Source: Chloroflexota bacterium
Lineage (GTDB): Bacteria > Chloroflexota > Dehalococcoidia > RBG-13-53-26
Assembly (NCBI GenBank): GCA_030616195.1
Contig: JAUWXW010000134.1
Location: forward strand, 1 to 5,548
Length of the DNA: 5,548 bases
Reading direction: 5' to 3'
Below are positions 1 through 5,548 of this stretch, piece by piece (the stretch's first letter is position 1; each line of letters opens with the position of its first letter). A program made the position numbers and the translations under genes. The notes beneath the pieces are model-generated. The model searched no databases. It saw only the letters and a list, made by a program, of their open reading frames with translations, and had not been told where the DNA came from.

Positions 1-398
1 CGCTTCATGAGGAGTAGACCGTAGCCCAAACACTGGTTGTCATGCACAATATCGAACTTCTCTCGTGACAAAGGCCCTCTCAGCTTGAGATAGGCTCTCA
101 TGCTGAAGGTAAACGGCTCAGGGAATGTCCCAAGGCGCACAGCTATGAATTCATAGAAGTTGATGGGCCTCAGTATACGAAGTGGCCGGGGCGGAAGACG
201 CCAGGGCTTCACAGCATAAAGATCCAGGCTTTCAAGTTTGTGTACCTTCACGCCATCCACCACGATGGGATGCGGTGGACCCGATAGCAAATGGACTTCG
301 TGCCCTAGGTTACACAGTTCTTTGGAGAGATAGTGAATATAGACTCCCTGCCCCCCACAGTACGGCTCCCCTCTGTAGGATAGAAGGCATATCTTCAT
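1..398 (-). CDS. Family 4 glycosyltransferase, N-terminal part (cut by the window's left edge)
   Basis: The minus-strand frame opens with ATG at 398-396 and stays open for 132 codons to the window edge; the C-terminal half, including the nucleotide-sugar site, lies outside. The visible part looks like the N-terminal Rossmann half of a GT-B glycosyltransferase of the GT4 type. A beta strand MKICLLSYR is followed by the glycine-rich loop GGQGVYIHYLSKEL (residues 15-28) and then LGHEVHLLSG (31-40), the usual start of enzymes that transfer a sugar from an activated donor to a lipid or glycan acceptor. Residues 114-131 (KFDIVHDNQCLGYGLLLM) correspond to the 'DVVHAH' strand and acceptor loop of the family. 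The start is supported by the motif beginning right at Met1. A G-run and AGAGAG stretch lie just upstream, but a clean Shine-Dalgarno is not obvious. Cytoplasmic or membrane-peripheral action is expected. Donor and acceptor cannot be told. The next gene upstream on the same strand encodes a membrane-anchored transglutaminase-like protein. Family assignment is firm, specificity unknown. Confidence 0.88.
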   Translation of the reverse strand, partial: MKICLLSYRGEPYCGGQGVYIHYLSKELCNLGHEVHLLSGPPHPIVVDGVKVHKLESLDLYAVKPWRLPPRPLRILRPINFYEFIAVRLGTFPEPFTFSMRAYLKLRGPLSREKFDIVHDNQCLGYGLLLMK

Positions 399-526
399 GA
401 CCCCCCCGCTCACTCTCTTTGGTTTCTCAATTGCAAGAATGGAGAAATGGCGAAAAAGCTTATTGTGGCAAGCACTAGAAGGTATCTCTTGGTGACTCTA
501 TTATCACTGCAACCTGCACGGGGCCA

Positions 527-556
527 AGTATAGCACAATCGTTCACGAATAACCAA
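527..556 (-). promoter_or_regulatory. Candidate sigma70-type promoter for the glycosyltransferase gene
   Basis: On the minus strand, TATACT (532-527) is preceded by TGC, giving an extended -10 (TGnTATACT). TTGGTT (556-551) lies 18 bp upstream and matches the first three bases of the -35 consensus. It sits in the 206-bp gap between the transglutaminase-like gene and the glycosyltransferase. It would give a leader of about 120 nt and let the glycosyltransferase be transcribed apart from the gene upstream. This is a motif match by eye only. Confidence 0.35.
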
Positions 557-604
557 TCCGAATGATGGTTGCCACCCGATTGAGCAAAGTACCTCGCTCG
601 CCGA

Positions 605-1258
605 CTACTGCGTGCCTTTTTGGATCTCCTTTCCCCTTCTCGACCACCTCAGGCGTAACCCTATGAGGGCAGTCAGGCCGCACAACAGGAGAGCCTTTCT
701 CAGCCCAGGCATAGGCTCCCAAAACCCCCGCTGGAACGAATCCATGATATCACCGACAGGAATGTTGGGAACCTGTAACGATCTCTCGCCCGTCTCAGGA
801 TCCTGCTGGTAGAACTTGACCCCGGGATTTTCCAACTTTGTCGCCTCTTTTTCTTCGTATTTCACCCACATATGTATCGGAGAAAGGTTAAGGGTGTAGG
901 GGATATCCTTTGCCTCAAAGACAGAGGCCAGGACCAAAGTCCGCCCTTTACAGTCCCCTTTCCCTTTCTGCAGCACCTCCTCAACGCTGGGGAAATACCA
1001 GGGCATACCATATGTTTCCCAGTCATAGCTATAAGGTATCTGTTGATCCACTGCCCTCTCAATAGCCGCAGGATCATCGGAGGGAACGTCTTTGTATAGG
1101 GATGCAACAGCCACAGGGTCAATATCCGAATCAGCAATCCTTCGCACACTTGTGACCAGGTTCAAAGGATTGGGATACAGAACTAAGAGTATCCACAAAA
1201 ACACAAGTAGAGGAAAGCATATGCGGAAGACTCTTCTCCAGAAATGGCTTCGTACCAT
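605..1258 (-). CDS. Membrane-anchored transglutaminase-like (Cys/His) protein, 217 aa
   Basis: Complete frame from ATG (1258-1256) to TAG (607-605). The start is supported by AAGGTGG at 1268-1262, three bases upstream. Residues 13-28 form a hydrophobic segment after a basic N-terminus (RR at 8-9, R12), and residues 189-201 form a second short hydrophobic stretch followed by RLRWSRRGK. By the positive-inside rule both ends face the cytoplasm and the middle domain lies outside. That domain carries the transglutaminase-core signature: GKGDCKGRTLVLASVFEAKD (99-118) with the presumed nucleophile Cys103 in the family's G-D-C context, then IHMWVKY (128-134) with His129. The third triad member could be Asp153 in QQDPETG, in the place of the usual '(F)DP' motif, but this is less certain. 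Such domains act as cysteine proteases, amidases or crosslinkers, or are structural, so the activity here is unknown. The protein is short for the superfamily and has little beyond the core. A glycosyltransferase gene follows on the same strand after 206 bp, possibly a cell-surface locus. Confidence 0.85.
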   Translation of the reverse strand: MVRSHFWRRVFRICFPLLVFLWILLVLYPNPLNLVTSVRRIADSDIDPVAVASLYKDVPSDDPAAIERAVDQQIPYSYDWETYGMPWYFPSVEEVLQKGKGDCKGRTLVLASVFEAKDIPYTLNLSPIHMWVKYEEKEATKLENPGVKFYQQDPETGERSLQVPNIPVGDIMDSFQRGFWEPMPGLRKALLLCGLTALIGLRLRWSRRGKEIQKGTQ

Positions 1259-1303
1259 TTGCCACCTTCGCTATTTGCACCTACCAGCTAACAGGCAAAA
1301 CCC

Positions 1304-1333
1304 AGATTACCTTAGCGCCGCTGTGCTGGTCAA
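1304..1333 (-). promoter_or_regulatory. Weak candidate promoter for the transglutaminase-like gene
   Basis: The minus strand has TTGACC (1333-1328), five of six bases of the -35 consensus, then an 18-bp spacer and TAATCT (1309-1304). The latter is a poor -10 with three consensus matches. It lies about 45 bp upstream of the start codon at 1258, a suitable place. The -35 is good but the -10 is not, so it is only a candidate. Confidence 0.22.
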
Positions 1334-1405
1334 ATTCTAGCATGTGCCGCCGTAGCCGTCGAGTTTGTCATGTCCTGCTCTATATATGACGACCGAACTA
1401 GAGCG

Positions 1406-1483
1406 GTAGGGTGGGTGAAGCGGAGCGAAACCCACCGCAATGCATTGGGGATGGTGGGTTCCATTTCATTCCACCCACCCTAC
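1406..1483. repeat. 78-bp double-armed palindromic repeat element (REP/MITE-like)
   Basis: The element begins with GTAGGGTGGGTG (1406-1417) and ends with its exact reverse complement CACCCACCCTAC (1472-1483). Nested inside, AACCCACC (1429-1436) is matched by GGTGGGTT (1453-1460). The two 31-bp halves are thus inverted copies, differing only in the 11 bases between the arms. Each half can also fold alone, because GGTGGGT (1410-1416 and 1453-1459) pairs with ACCCACC (1430-1436 and 1473-1479). The centre contains AATGCATT, itself a palindrome. CTAG occurs on both sides (1398-1401 and 1488-1491), which may be a target-site duplication or part of the inverted repeat. Palindromes with GTAGGGTGGG termini are, as I recall, dispersed in many bacterial genomes as non-coding repeats. 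No transposase is present. It lies between two divergent genes, where such elements often settle. Confidence 0.75.
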
Positions 1484-1507
1484 AGGGCTAGCATCAGATA
1501 AATCCAG

Positions 1508-1526
1508 GTCAGGTGGGGCACCTGAC
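1508..1526. repeat. Short perfect hairpin, 8-bp arms
   Basis: GTCAGGTG (1508-1515) and CACCTGAC (1519-1526) are perfect inverted copies around a GGG loop. No T-run follows on either strand, so it does not look like an intrinsic terminator. It lies between two other palindromes and may be part of the same repeat-rich insertion zone. An operator role cannot be excluded, but it is more than 150 bp from the nearest candidate promoter box. Confidence 0.5.
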
Positions 1527-1556
1527 ACTCACAGACAATTACCCCTTCTTGCCATA

Positions 1557-1580
1557 GGGCGGGTGCTTCGTCACCCGCCC
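1557..1580. repeat. GC-rich hairpin repeat related to the 78-bp element
   Basis: GGGCGGGTG (1557-1565) and CACCCGCCC (1572-1580) pair perfectly around the loop CTTCGT. With the preceding TA, its left end reads TAGGGCGGGTG (1555-1565). This matches TAGGGTGGGTG in the 78-bp element (1407-1417) at 10 of 11 positions, so the two are probably related REP-like units. A further TAGGGC at 1599-1604, followed by CGCAAGGCGACC, may be a decayed third unit. No U-tract follows, arguing against a terminator. Confidence 0.55.
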
Positions 1581-1653
1581 CGGCTCGTCCCCGCTGCGTA
1601 GGGCCGCAAGGCGACCAACCTGTTCCCCGATCGCCGTTCTTTAGAGAATCAGC

Positions 1654-1671
1654 CCCGTAGTATGCTACGGG
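1654..1671. repeat. Inverted repeat overlapping the -35 region of the activase promoter (possible operator)
   Basis: CCCGTAG (1654-1660) and CTACGGG (1665-1671) are perfect 7-bp inverted copies around TATG. The repeat ends nine bases before the TATAAT box at 1681 and covers the place where a -35 element would lie (about 1658-1663). A dimeric regulator bound here could act on the downstream gene. Equally it may be one more palindromic repeat, since three others lie within the preceding 250 bp. No regulator gene is visible in the window. Confidence 0.4.
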
Positions 1672-1677
1672 TTAGCG

Positions 1678-1686
1678 TGGTATAAT
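1678..1686 (+). promoter_or_regulatory. Extended -10 promoter for the activase fusion gene
   Basis: TGGTATAAT is a perfect TGn extension joined to a perfect TATAAT (1681-1686). No -35 match is visible 16 to 18 bp upstream, which is typical of extended -10 promoters. Transcription would start near 1693, giving a leader of about 40 nt before the ATG at 1734. The position, orientation and perfect match make this the best promoter in the window. Confidence 0.55.
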
Positions 1687-1733
1687 AATCCTTCCAGCTT
1701 GCTTACAGATATGGTACAATTGCTCGGCATAAA

Positions 1734-4700
1734 ATGAGTTATTCCCTGGGCATAGACATTGGCTCTGTCAATGCCAAGCTGGCACTAATTGACAAAGATG
1801 GCGGAGTAGTCCAGCTTGATAGTGAAAAGGTAACCTCCAGCCCTAGGGCTGCAGTCGCCACACTGATTGCAAGACTGGGCCAGCAATTCAATCTCCAAGA
1901 GATGGTCACCGCTGCTGTGTCTGGCTCCGGCAGGAACGTGATACCCAAAGAGCTAAGCTGGGCAGAATACAGTAGCTCACTGGCCATTGCCTCCGGACTT
2001 CTTCATTCCCATCCACAGGCAAAAACCGTTATCCAAATTGGTGGGCAGAGTTCCTTCGTCATAACACTGGAGGATGGCCTGAGAAAGCCCTGGAAGGTAG
2101 CTTCAAACCCTCTTTGTGCCGCAGGTACTGGAAGGTTCCTGGAGCAACAGGCATACAGGCTTGGAATCAGCCTGGAAGACCTTTCTCGTCAGGCACTGGA
2201 GTTTGAAGGCACCACTCCAAGGATAGCCGCCAGGTGCAGCGTTTTTGCCAAGACTGACCTTATCCACCTTCAGCAGAAGGGCGTTCCACTTGGGGCAATG
2301 CTCTACGCTCTCTGCGGCAGCGTATCTCGAATGGTCGCCTCTCTCAAGAAAGGAATTTTCGAGGAACCAGTCTATTTCGTTGGTGGCGTTGCTGCCAACA
2401 ATGCCATATTAAAGTCTCTCAAAGAGGTGCTCTCAGCCAGAAATGGCTATCAAGTCGATATCGCTGTCCCTGAGAATTACTTTTACATCGAGGCTTTGGG
2501 GGCAGCCCTACTGGCAAAAGAATCCGGCAGGAATTCAACAGTAACTGCTCTACCCCAAGATGAGACGAGGCAACTCTATTTTGAAACGCCACCACTCAAG
2601 AAAGGCACCCCGCCAGATAGCCACTGGGTGCCATCCAGAATAGAGAAACCCTTTACAGGTTATCTCGGGGTCGATGTTGGCTCGACCAGTACGAAAGCAG
2701 TGATAATGGACGAGGCAGGCAAAAGCGTGGTAGCAAAGAGCTACTTGATGACCGCAGGGAGGCCCATTGATGCCGTAAAGGAGGTTTTTCGAAACCTGCT
2801 ACAAGATGTGGCTGATAATGCCAGCATAGCCGGCGTGGGTGTTACCGGCTCAGGGAGATACTTGATTGGCAGCTTTATTGGTGCAGACTTGATAAGGAAT
2901 GAGATTACTGCACAGACAAGAGCTGCAGCAGAGCTGGACCCTGAAGCAGACATTATTGAGGTAGGTGGACAGGACTCGAAGCTGGTTATCAAGCGAAATG
3001 GTATCGTCGTCGATTATAACATGAACAAGGCATGCGCCGCTGGAACCGGCAGCTTCATTGATGAACTGGCTGAGCAACTTGGTATTCACGTTCAAAATGG
3101 TGAATTTGCCGATCTGGCGTTCAAGGCCCCACATACCATTGACCTGGGAACAAGATGTGCTGCCTTTATGGAACAAGCAGTGGCCTCAGCCCAGCAAGAA
3201 GATATGCCACTTGAGGTCATAACAGCTAGCCTCGCCAACTCGATTGCCGGAAACTATCTCTCCAAGGTTGTCGAAACAAGAAAACTAGGCGAAAAGGTAA
3301 TACTTACCGGTGCAGTATTCTACAATGATGCTGTTGTCTCTGCTTTTGGAGAGGCGTTACAAGAAAGGTCAATCATCGTACCGGAACATAAGGAAGTAAG
3401 TGGGGCTATAGGTGCAGCGCTGCTGGCAAAAGAGGAGATAGCAGGCAAGAGCTCAAAGTTCAAAGGATTTCAAAATGTGGTCGACAGCAATCACAAGCTT
3501 ACCACTTTTATCTGCAAGGGATGCGACAACAACTGCACCATAAGTCGCCTGGAAATACTTGGCGAACAGCCTACATTCTACGGCAGCAGGTGCGACCGCT
3601 ATGACAGCACCACCAGCCGAGAAAGACTGGAAACCGCCTTTGACGTACGGGAGAAGCTGCTTCTCAAGGAATACAGGGAAGGTGACGGCAAGCCCTCGGT
3701 TGGGATTCCCAGGGGGCTGCTGCTATATGATTACGCCCCGCTGCTTATCGGCTTTCTCAACGCACTTGGCGCCAAGGTCGTCCTTTCAGGCAAAACCAAT
3801 AAACAAATCATAGAGCAGGCTACGGAGTTGAGCTATACCGACAGTTGCTTTCCCCTCAAGCTACTACACGGCCATGTGGCCAGCCTCAACGAAGTTGACT
3901 ACATTCTCTATCCCTGCGCTATTCGACTGGGCTTAAAAGAAGGGGATGAGAACCAGAAATACTCCTGCCCCCTGGTTCAAGCAGCGCCCTTCATCATAAA
4001 GCAGGTTCTCGATCTTGAACCACAACTGCTAATACCAATGATTGACTTCAGCAGAGGCGATGCTGAGGCGATAAATAGCCTGGCAGATGCGGCCACACAA
4101 ATGGGGTTCACCAAGAGACAAGGTAAGACGGCCGCCCTCGCTGGCATCAAAACTCAGCGGGAATTTGAAGCAGCACTGGTGGAGCAGGGGAAGAAGCTGC
4201 TACAGCAGATCCATCAGAATAACCAGTTAGGTGTAGTGGTTTTCGCCCGGTCCTACATGTCCCAGGATTCAGGAGCAAATCTTGGCATATCCGAGGAGCT
4301 GGCTAAGCTAGGTGTAGTGCCGATACCGCTCGACTTTCTACCGCTGGACTCAGTAAACGTCAGAGAATATTCAGACCGACCTTATTGGTTCTACGAAAGC
4401 AAACATATAGCTGGTGCAGCGATAACGGCCCGAGACCCGCTGCTATATGGTCTGGCGCTGACGAATTTTGGCTGCGGTCCAAACTCGTTCATACTCAACA
4501 TTGTGACGGATATCATGGGCAACAAGCCTTTGGGTCAACTGGAGATCGACGAGCACGCAGCCGAGGCTGGCGTTATCACCCGTCTCGAAGCCTTTGTAGA
4601 CACCATCAAGGCCTTTGCCCGCTCATCCAAACCGCACGACGTTCCGACCCTGAAGAATATCTATCGAACGGCGCCGGTAGCTCTCAATGCAAGCAAGAAA

Positions 4701-5548
4701 GTCATTCTAATTCCACGGATGGCTGCCCATGCCGAAGCACTTGGTGCAGCCATGGAAGCCTTTGGAGTTAGAGTAATCGTACTCCCTGAGGCAGACGAGA
4801 GGAACCTCCTTTACAGCAACAAGATGACCTCAGGCAAGGAGTGCCTGCCCTATCGTGTGACCCTGGGCGACTTTATGAGGTTCTACTATGAAGGCAACGG
4901 TGATGGCGTCGATCTGGACGATGTTGAGGGCTTCATGGCCAGCGCCTTTGGGCCTTGCCGCTTTGGGAAATACGCTGTAGAGCAACGCAGGATACTCAGG
5001 GAGATTGGCTTTGACCTTACCATACGGACCACCGTGTCAAATACTGCCTATAGCGATTTCAACCTTGGCTCAGCGTTCGAGAGACTGGCCTGGAAGAGTG
5101 TTGTCGCTATGGACTACCTGGAAAGGCTTGTTTGGCGCACTCGACCCTATGAAAAATCGCCAGGAGCAACAGACAACCTCTTCAGCGAATACGTGGCCAG
5201 ACTTGCCGACCGCATCCGCCGCAGGGAAGCTTTCGATGACGTTCTGAGAGATGCCACCGCTGAATTCAAGTCACTGATCGACCCCGAAAAGCCCAGAAGG
5301 CCAATTGTAGGCATCAACGGCGAGATTTTCCTGCGGTCTAACACCTTCAGCAATAGCAATCTGGTAAGAGAGTGCGAGAAGGCAGGGCTTGAGGTTGTCG
5401 TCTCGCCGATCGGAGAGTGGTTCAAGTACCTTACACACCGGAAAATTGAGGACGGCTTTAGGGACAGGCAGTTGAAAAAGATTGTGACCGGTTACTTGAG
5501 GCAGTTGTGGCAAAAACGGGCTGAGAATTCGGTGGCTGCCTATTTCGC
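1734..5548 (+). CDS. Fused acyl-CoA dehydratase activase (two BadF/HgdC modules) with DUF2229/HgdB-like part; 3' end cut off
   Basis: 1271 codons are open to the window edge; related fusions run to about 1400 residues, so most of the protein is here. ATG 1734 is the only usual start: the frame upstream is closed by TAA at 1686-1688 and has no ATG, GTG or TTG between. No Shine-Dalgarno is seen. Module 1 (about 4-265): ATP motif GIDIGSVNAK (6-15), GGQSSF (103-108), CAAGTG with Cys128, Cys168 and FVGGVAANNA. Module 2 (about 309-570): GVDVGSTSTK (312-321), GSGRYLIG, NEITAQ, GGQDSK (411-416), Cys434 in CAAGTG, Cys475 in TRCAAF. Connector: CKGCDNNC (594-601) and SRCDRY with Cys620. DUF2229-like part from about 656: GIPRGLLLYDY, DSCFPLKLLHGH (Cys705), SCPLV (745), FGCGPNSF (Cys914), DEHAAEAGVITRLEAF, GKECLPY (Cys1037), GPCRFGKY (Cys1075). 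Activases of this family hydrolyse ATP to push single electrons into 2-hydroxyacyl-CoA dehydratases or benzoyl-CoA reductases; here activator and acceptor are one chain. Expected to be cytoplasmic and oxygen-sensitive. The substrate is unknown. Confidence 0.93.
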   Translation, partial: MSYSLGIDIGSVNAKLALIDKDGGVVQLDSEKVTSSPRAAVATLIARLGQQFNLQEMVTAAVSGSGRNVIPKELSWAEYSSSLAIASGLLHSHPQAKTVIQIGGQSSFVITLEDGLRKPWKVASNPLCAAGTGRFLEQQAYRLGISLEDLSRQALEFEGTTPRIAARCSVFAKTDLIHLQQKGVPLGAMLYALCGSVSRMVASLKKGIFEEPVYFVGGVAANNAILKSLKEVLSARNGYQVDIAVPENYFYIEALGAALLAKESGRNSTVTALPQDETRQLYFETPPLKKGTPPDSHWVPSRIEKPFTGYLGVDVGSTSTKAVIMDEAGKSVVAKSYLMTAGRPIDAVKEVFRNLLQDVADNASIAGVGVTGSGRYLIGSFIGADLIRNEITAQTRAAAELDPEADIIEVGGQDSKLVIKRNGIVVDYNMNKACAAGTGSFIDELAEQLGIHVQNGEFADLAFKAPHTIDLGTRCAAFMEQAVASAQQEDMPLEVITASLANSIAGNYLSKVVETRKLGEKVILTGAVFYNDAVVSAFGEALQERSIIVPEHKEVSGAIGAALLAKEEIAGKSSKFKGFQNVVDSNHKLTTFICKGCDNNCTISRLEILGEQPTFYGSRCDRYDSTTSRERLETAFDVREKLLLKEYREGDGKPSVGIPRGLLLYDYAPLLIGFLNALGAKVVLSGKTNKQIIEQATELSYTDSCFPLKLLHGHVASLNEVDYILYPCAIRLGLKEGDENQKYSCPLVQAAPFIIKQVLDLEPQLLIPMIDFSRGDAEAINSLADAATQMGFTKRQGKTAALAGIKTQREFEAALVEQGKKLLQQIHQNNQLGVVVFARSYMSQDSGANLGISEELAKLGVVPIPLDFLPLDSVNVREYSDRPYWFYESKHIAGAAITARDPLLYGLALTNFGCGPNSFILNIVTDIMGNKPLGQLEIDEHAAEAGVITRLEAFVDTIKAFARSSKPHDVPTLKNIYRTAPVALNASKKVILIPRMAAHAEALGAAMEAFGVRVIVLPEADERNLLYSNKMTSGKECLPYRVTLGDFMRFYYEGNGDGVDLDDVEGFMASAFGPCRFGKYAVEQRRILREIGFDLTIRTTVSNTAYSDFNLGSAFERLAWKSVVAMDYLERLVWRTRPYEKSPGATDNLFSEYVARLADRIRRREAFDDVLRDATAEFKSLIDPEKPRRPIVGINGEIFLRSNTFSNSNLVRECEKAGLEVVVSPIGEWFKYLTHRKIEDGFRDRQLKKIVTGYLRQLWQKRAENSVAAYF

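Noticed and set aside
182..400. Plus-strand frame opposite the glycosyltransferase
   Set aside because: It lies wholly antisense to a frame with clear GT4 motifs, and its translation shows no recognisable domain.
1092..1340. Plus-strand frame running over the start of the transglutaminase-like gene
   Set aside because: Most of it is antisense to the confident gene, the product is basic and low in pattern, and no ribosome site or motif supports it.
1367..1390. GTCAT/ATGAC inverted repeat with a TATATA stretch
   Set aside because: The 5-bp arms around a 14-base loop are expected by chance, and no promoter geometry fits the TATATA on either strand.
1557..1580. Strong hairpin considered as an intrinsic terminator
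   Set aside because: No T-run follows on either strand, and no gene ends nearby: the flanking genes are divergent, with both 5' ends facing this region.
1398..1671. Repeat cluster considered as a CRISPR array
   Set aside because: The repeats are inverted rather than direct, differ in length and are irregularly spaced, with no constant repeat-spacer pattern.
2741..3176. Two overlapping minus-strand frames inside the activase gene
   Set aside because: They are antisense to the conserved module 2 motifs (GGQDSK, CAAGTG), so their openness reflects the codon pattern of the real gene.
1734..3450. Possibility that the two activase modules are separate genes joined by a frameshift or readthrough
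   Set aside because: The frame is continuous with no stop, and a normal linker (about residues 266-308) joins the modules. Tandem-activase fusions are known in the family.
4385..4771. 128-codon plus-strand frame within the DUF2229-like part
   Set aside because: It is in another frame than the fusion protein, which carries FGCGPNSF and DEHAAEAGVITR across the same bases. The alternative product has no family resemblance.

Overview
This window is bacterial DNA of roughly balanced base composition. It holds three protein-coding genes, two of them cut by the window edges, and one long intergenic region with several inverted repeats. The large gene on the right belongs to an oxygen-sensitive radical and electron-transfer family (BadF/HgdC activases fused to 2-hydroxyacyl-CoA dehydratase-like parts), which is mostly found in strict anaerobes. 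The donor is therefore probably an anaerobe, perhaps from an environmental lineage such as Chloroflexota or Desulfobacterota. There is no rRNA or other phylogenetic marker here, so the lineage is a guess.

Left part (1-1258, minus strand): the N-terminal 132 residues of a GT-B fold, family 4 glycosyltransferase start at 398 and run off the left edge. Upstream of it, read in the same direction, is a complete 217-residue membrane-anchored protein with a transglutaminase-like Cys/His domain (605-1258). A 206-bp gap separates the two and contains a plausible extended -10 promoter for the glycosyltransferase.

Middle (1259-1733): a divergent intergenic region of about 475 bp with no convincing gene. 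It contains a 78-bp double-armed palindrome (1406-1483), two short perfect hairpins (1508-1526 and 1557-1580) and a further perfect inverted repeat (1654-1671). The last sits just upstream of a perfect extended -10 box (1678-1686). The first and third elements share a TAGGGYGGGTG core.

Right part (1734-5548, plus strand): one uninterrupted reading frame of 1271 codons, still open at the window end. It encodes a fused protein: two tandem BadF/HgdC-type ATPase/[4Fe-4S] activase modules, a Cys-rich connector, and a DUF2229/HgdB-like dehydratase or reductase part. The first activase module has lost acidic residues that the second keeps, while both retain their cluster-binding cysteine pair. This suggests a single-chain, asymmetric version of the homodimeric activase, and it is the most interesting observation in the window. 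Nothing in the sequence links the big gene functionally to the two minus-strand genes.
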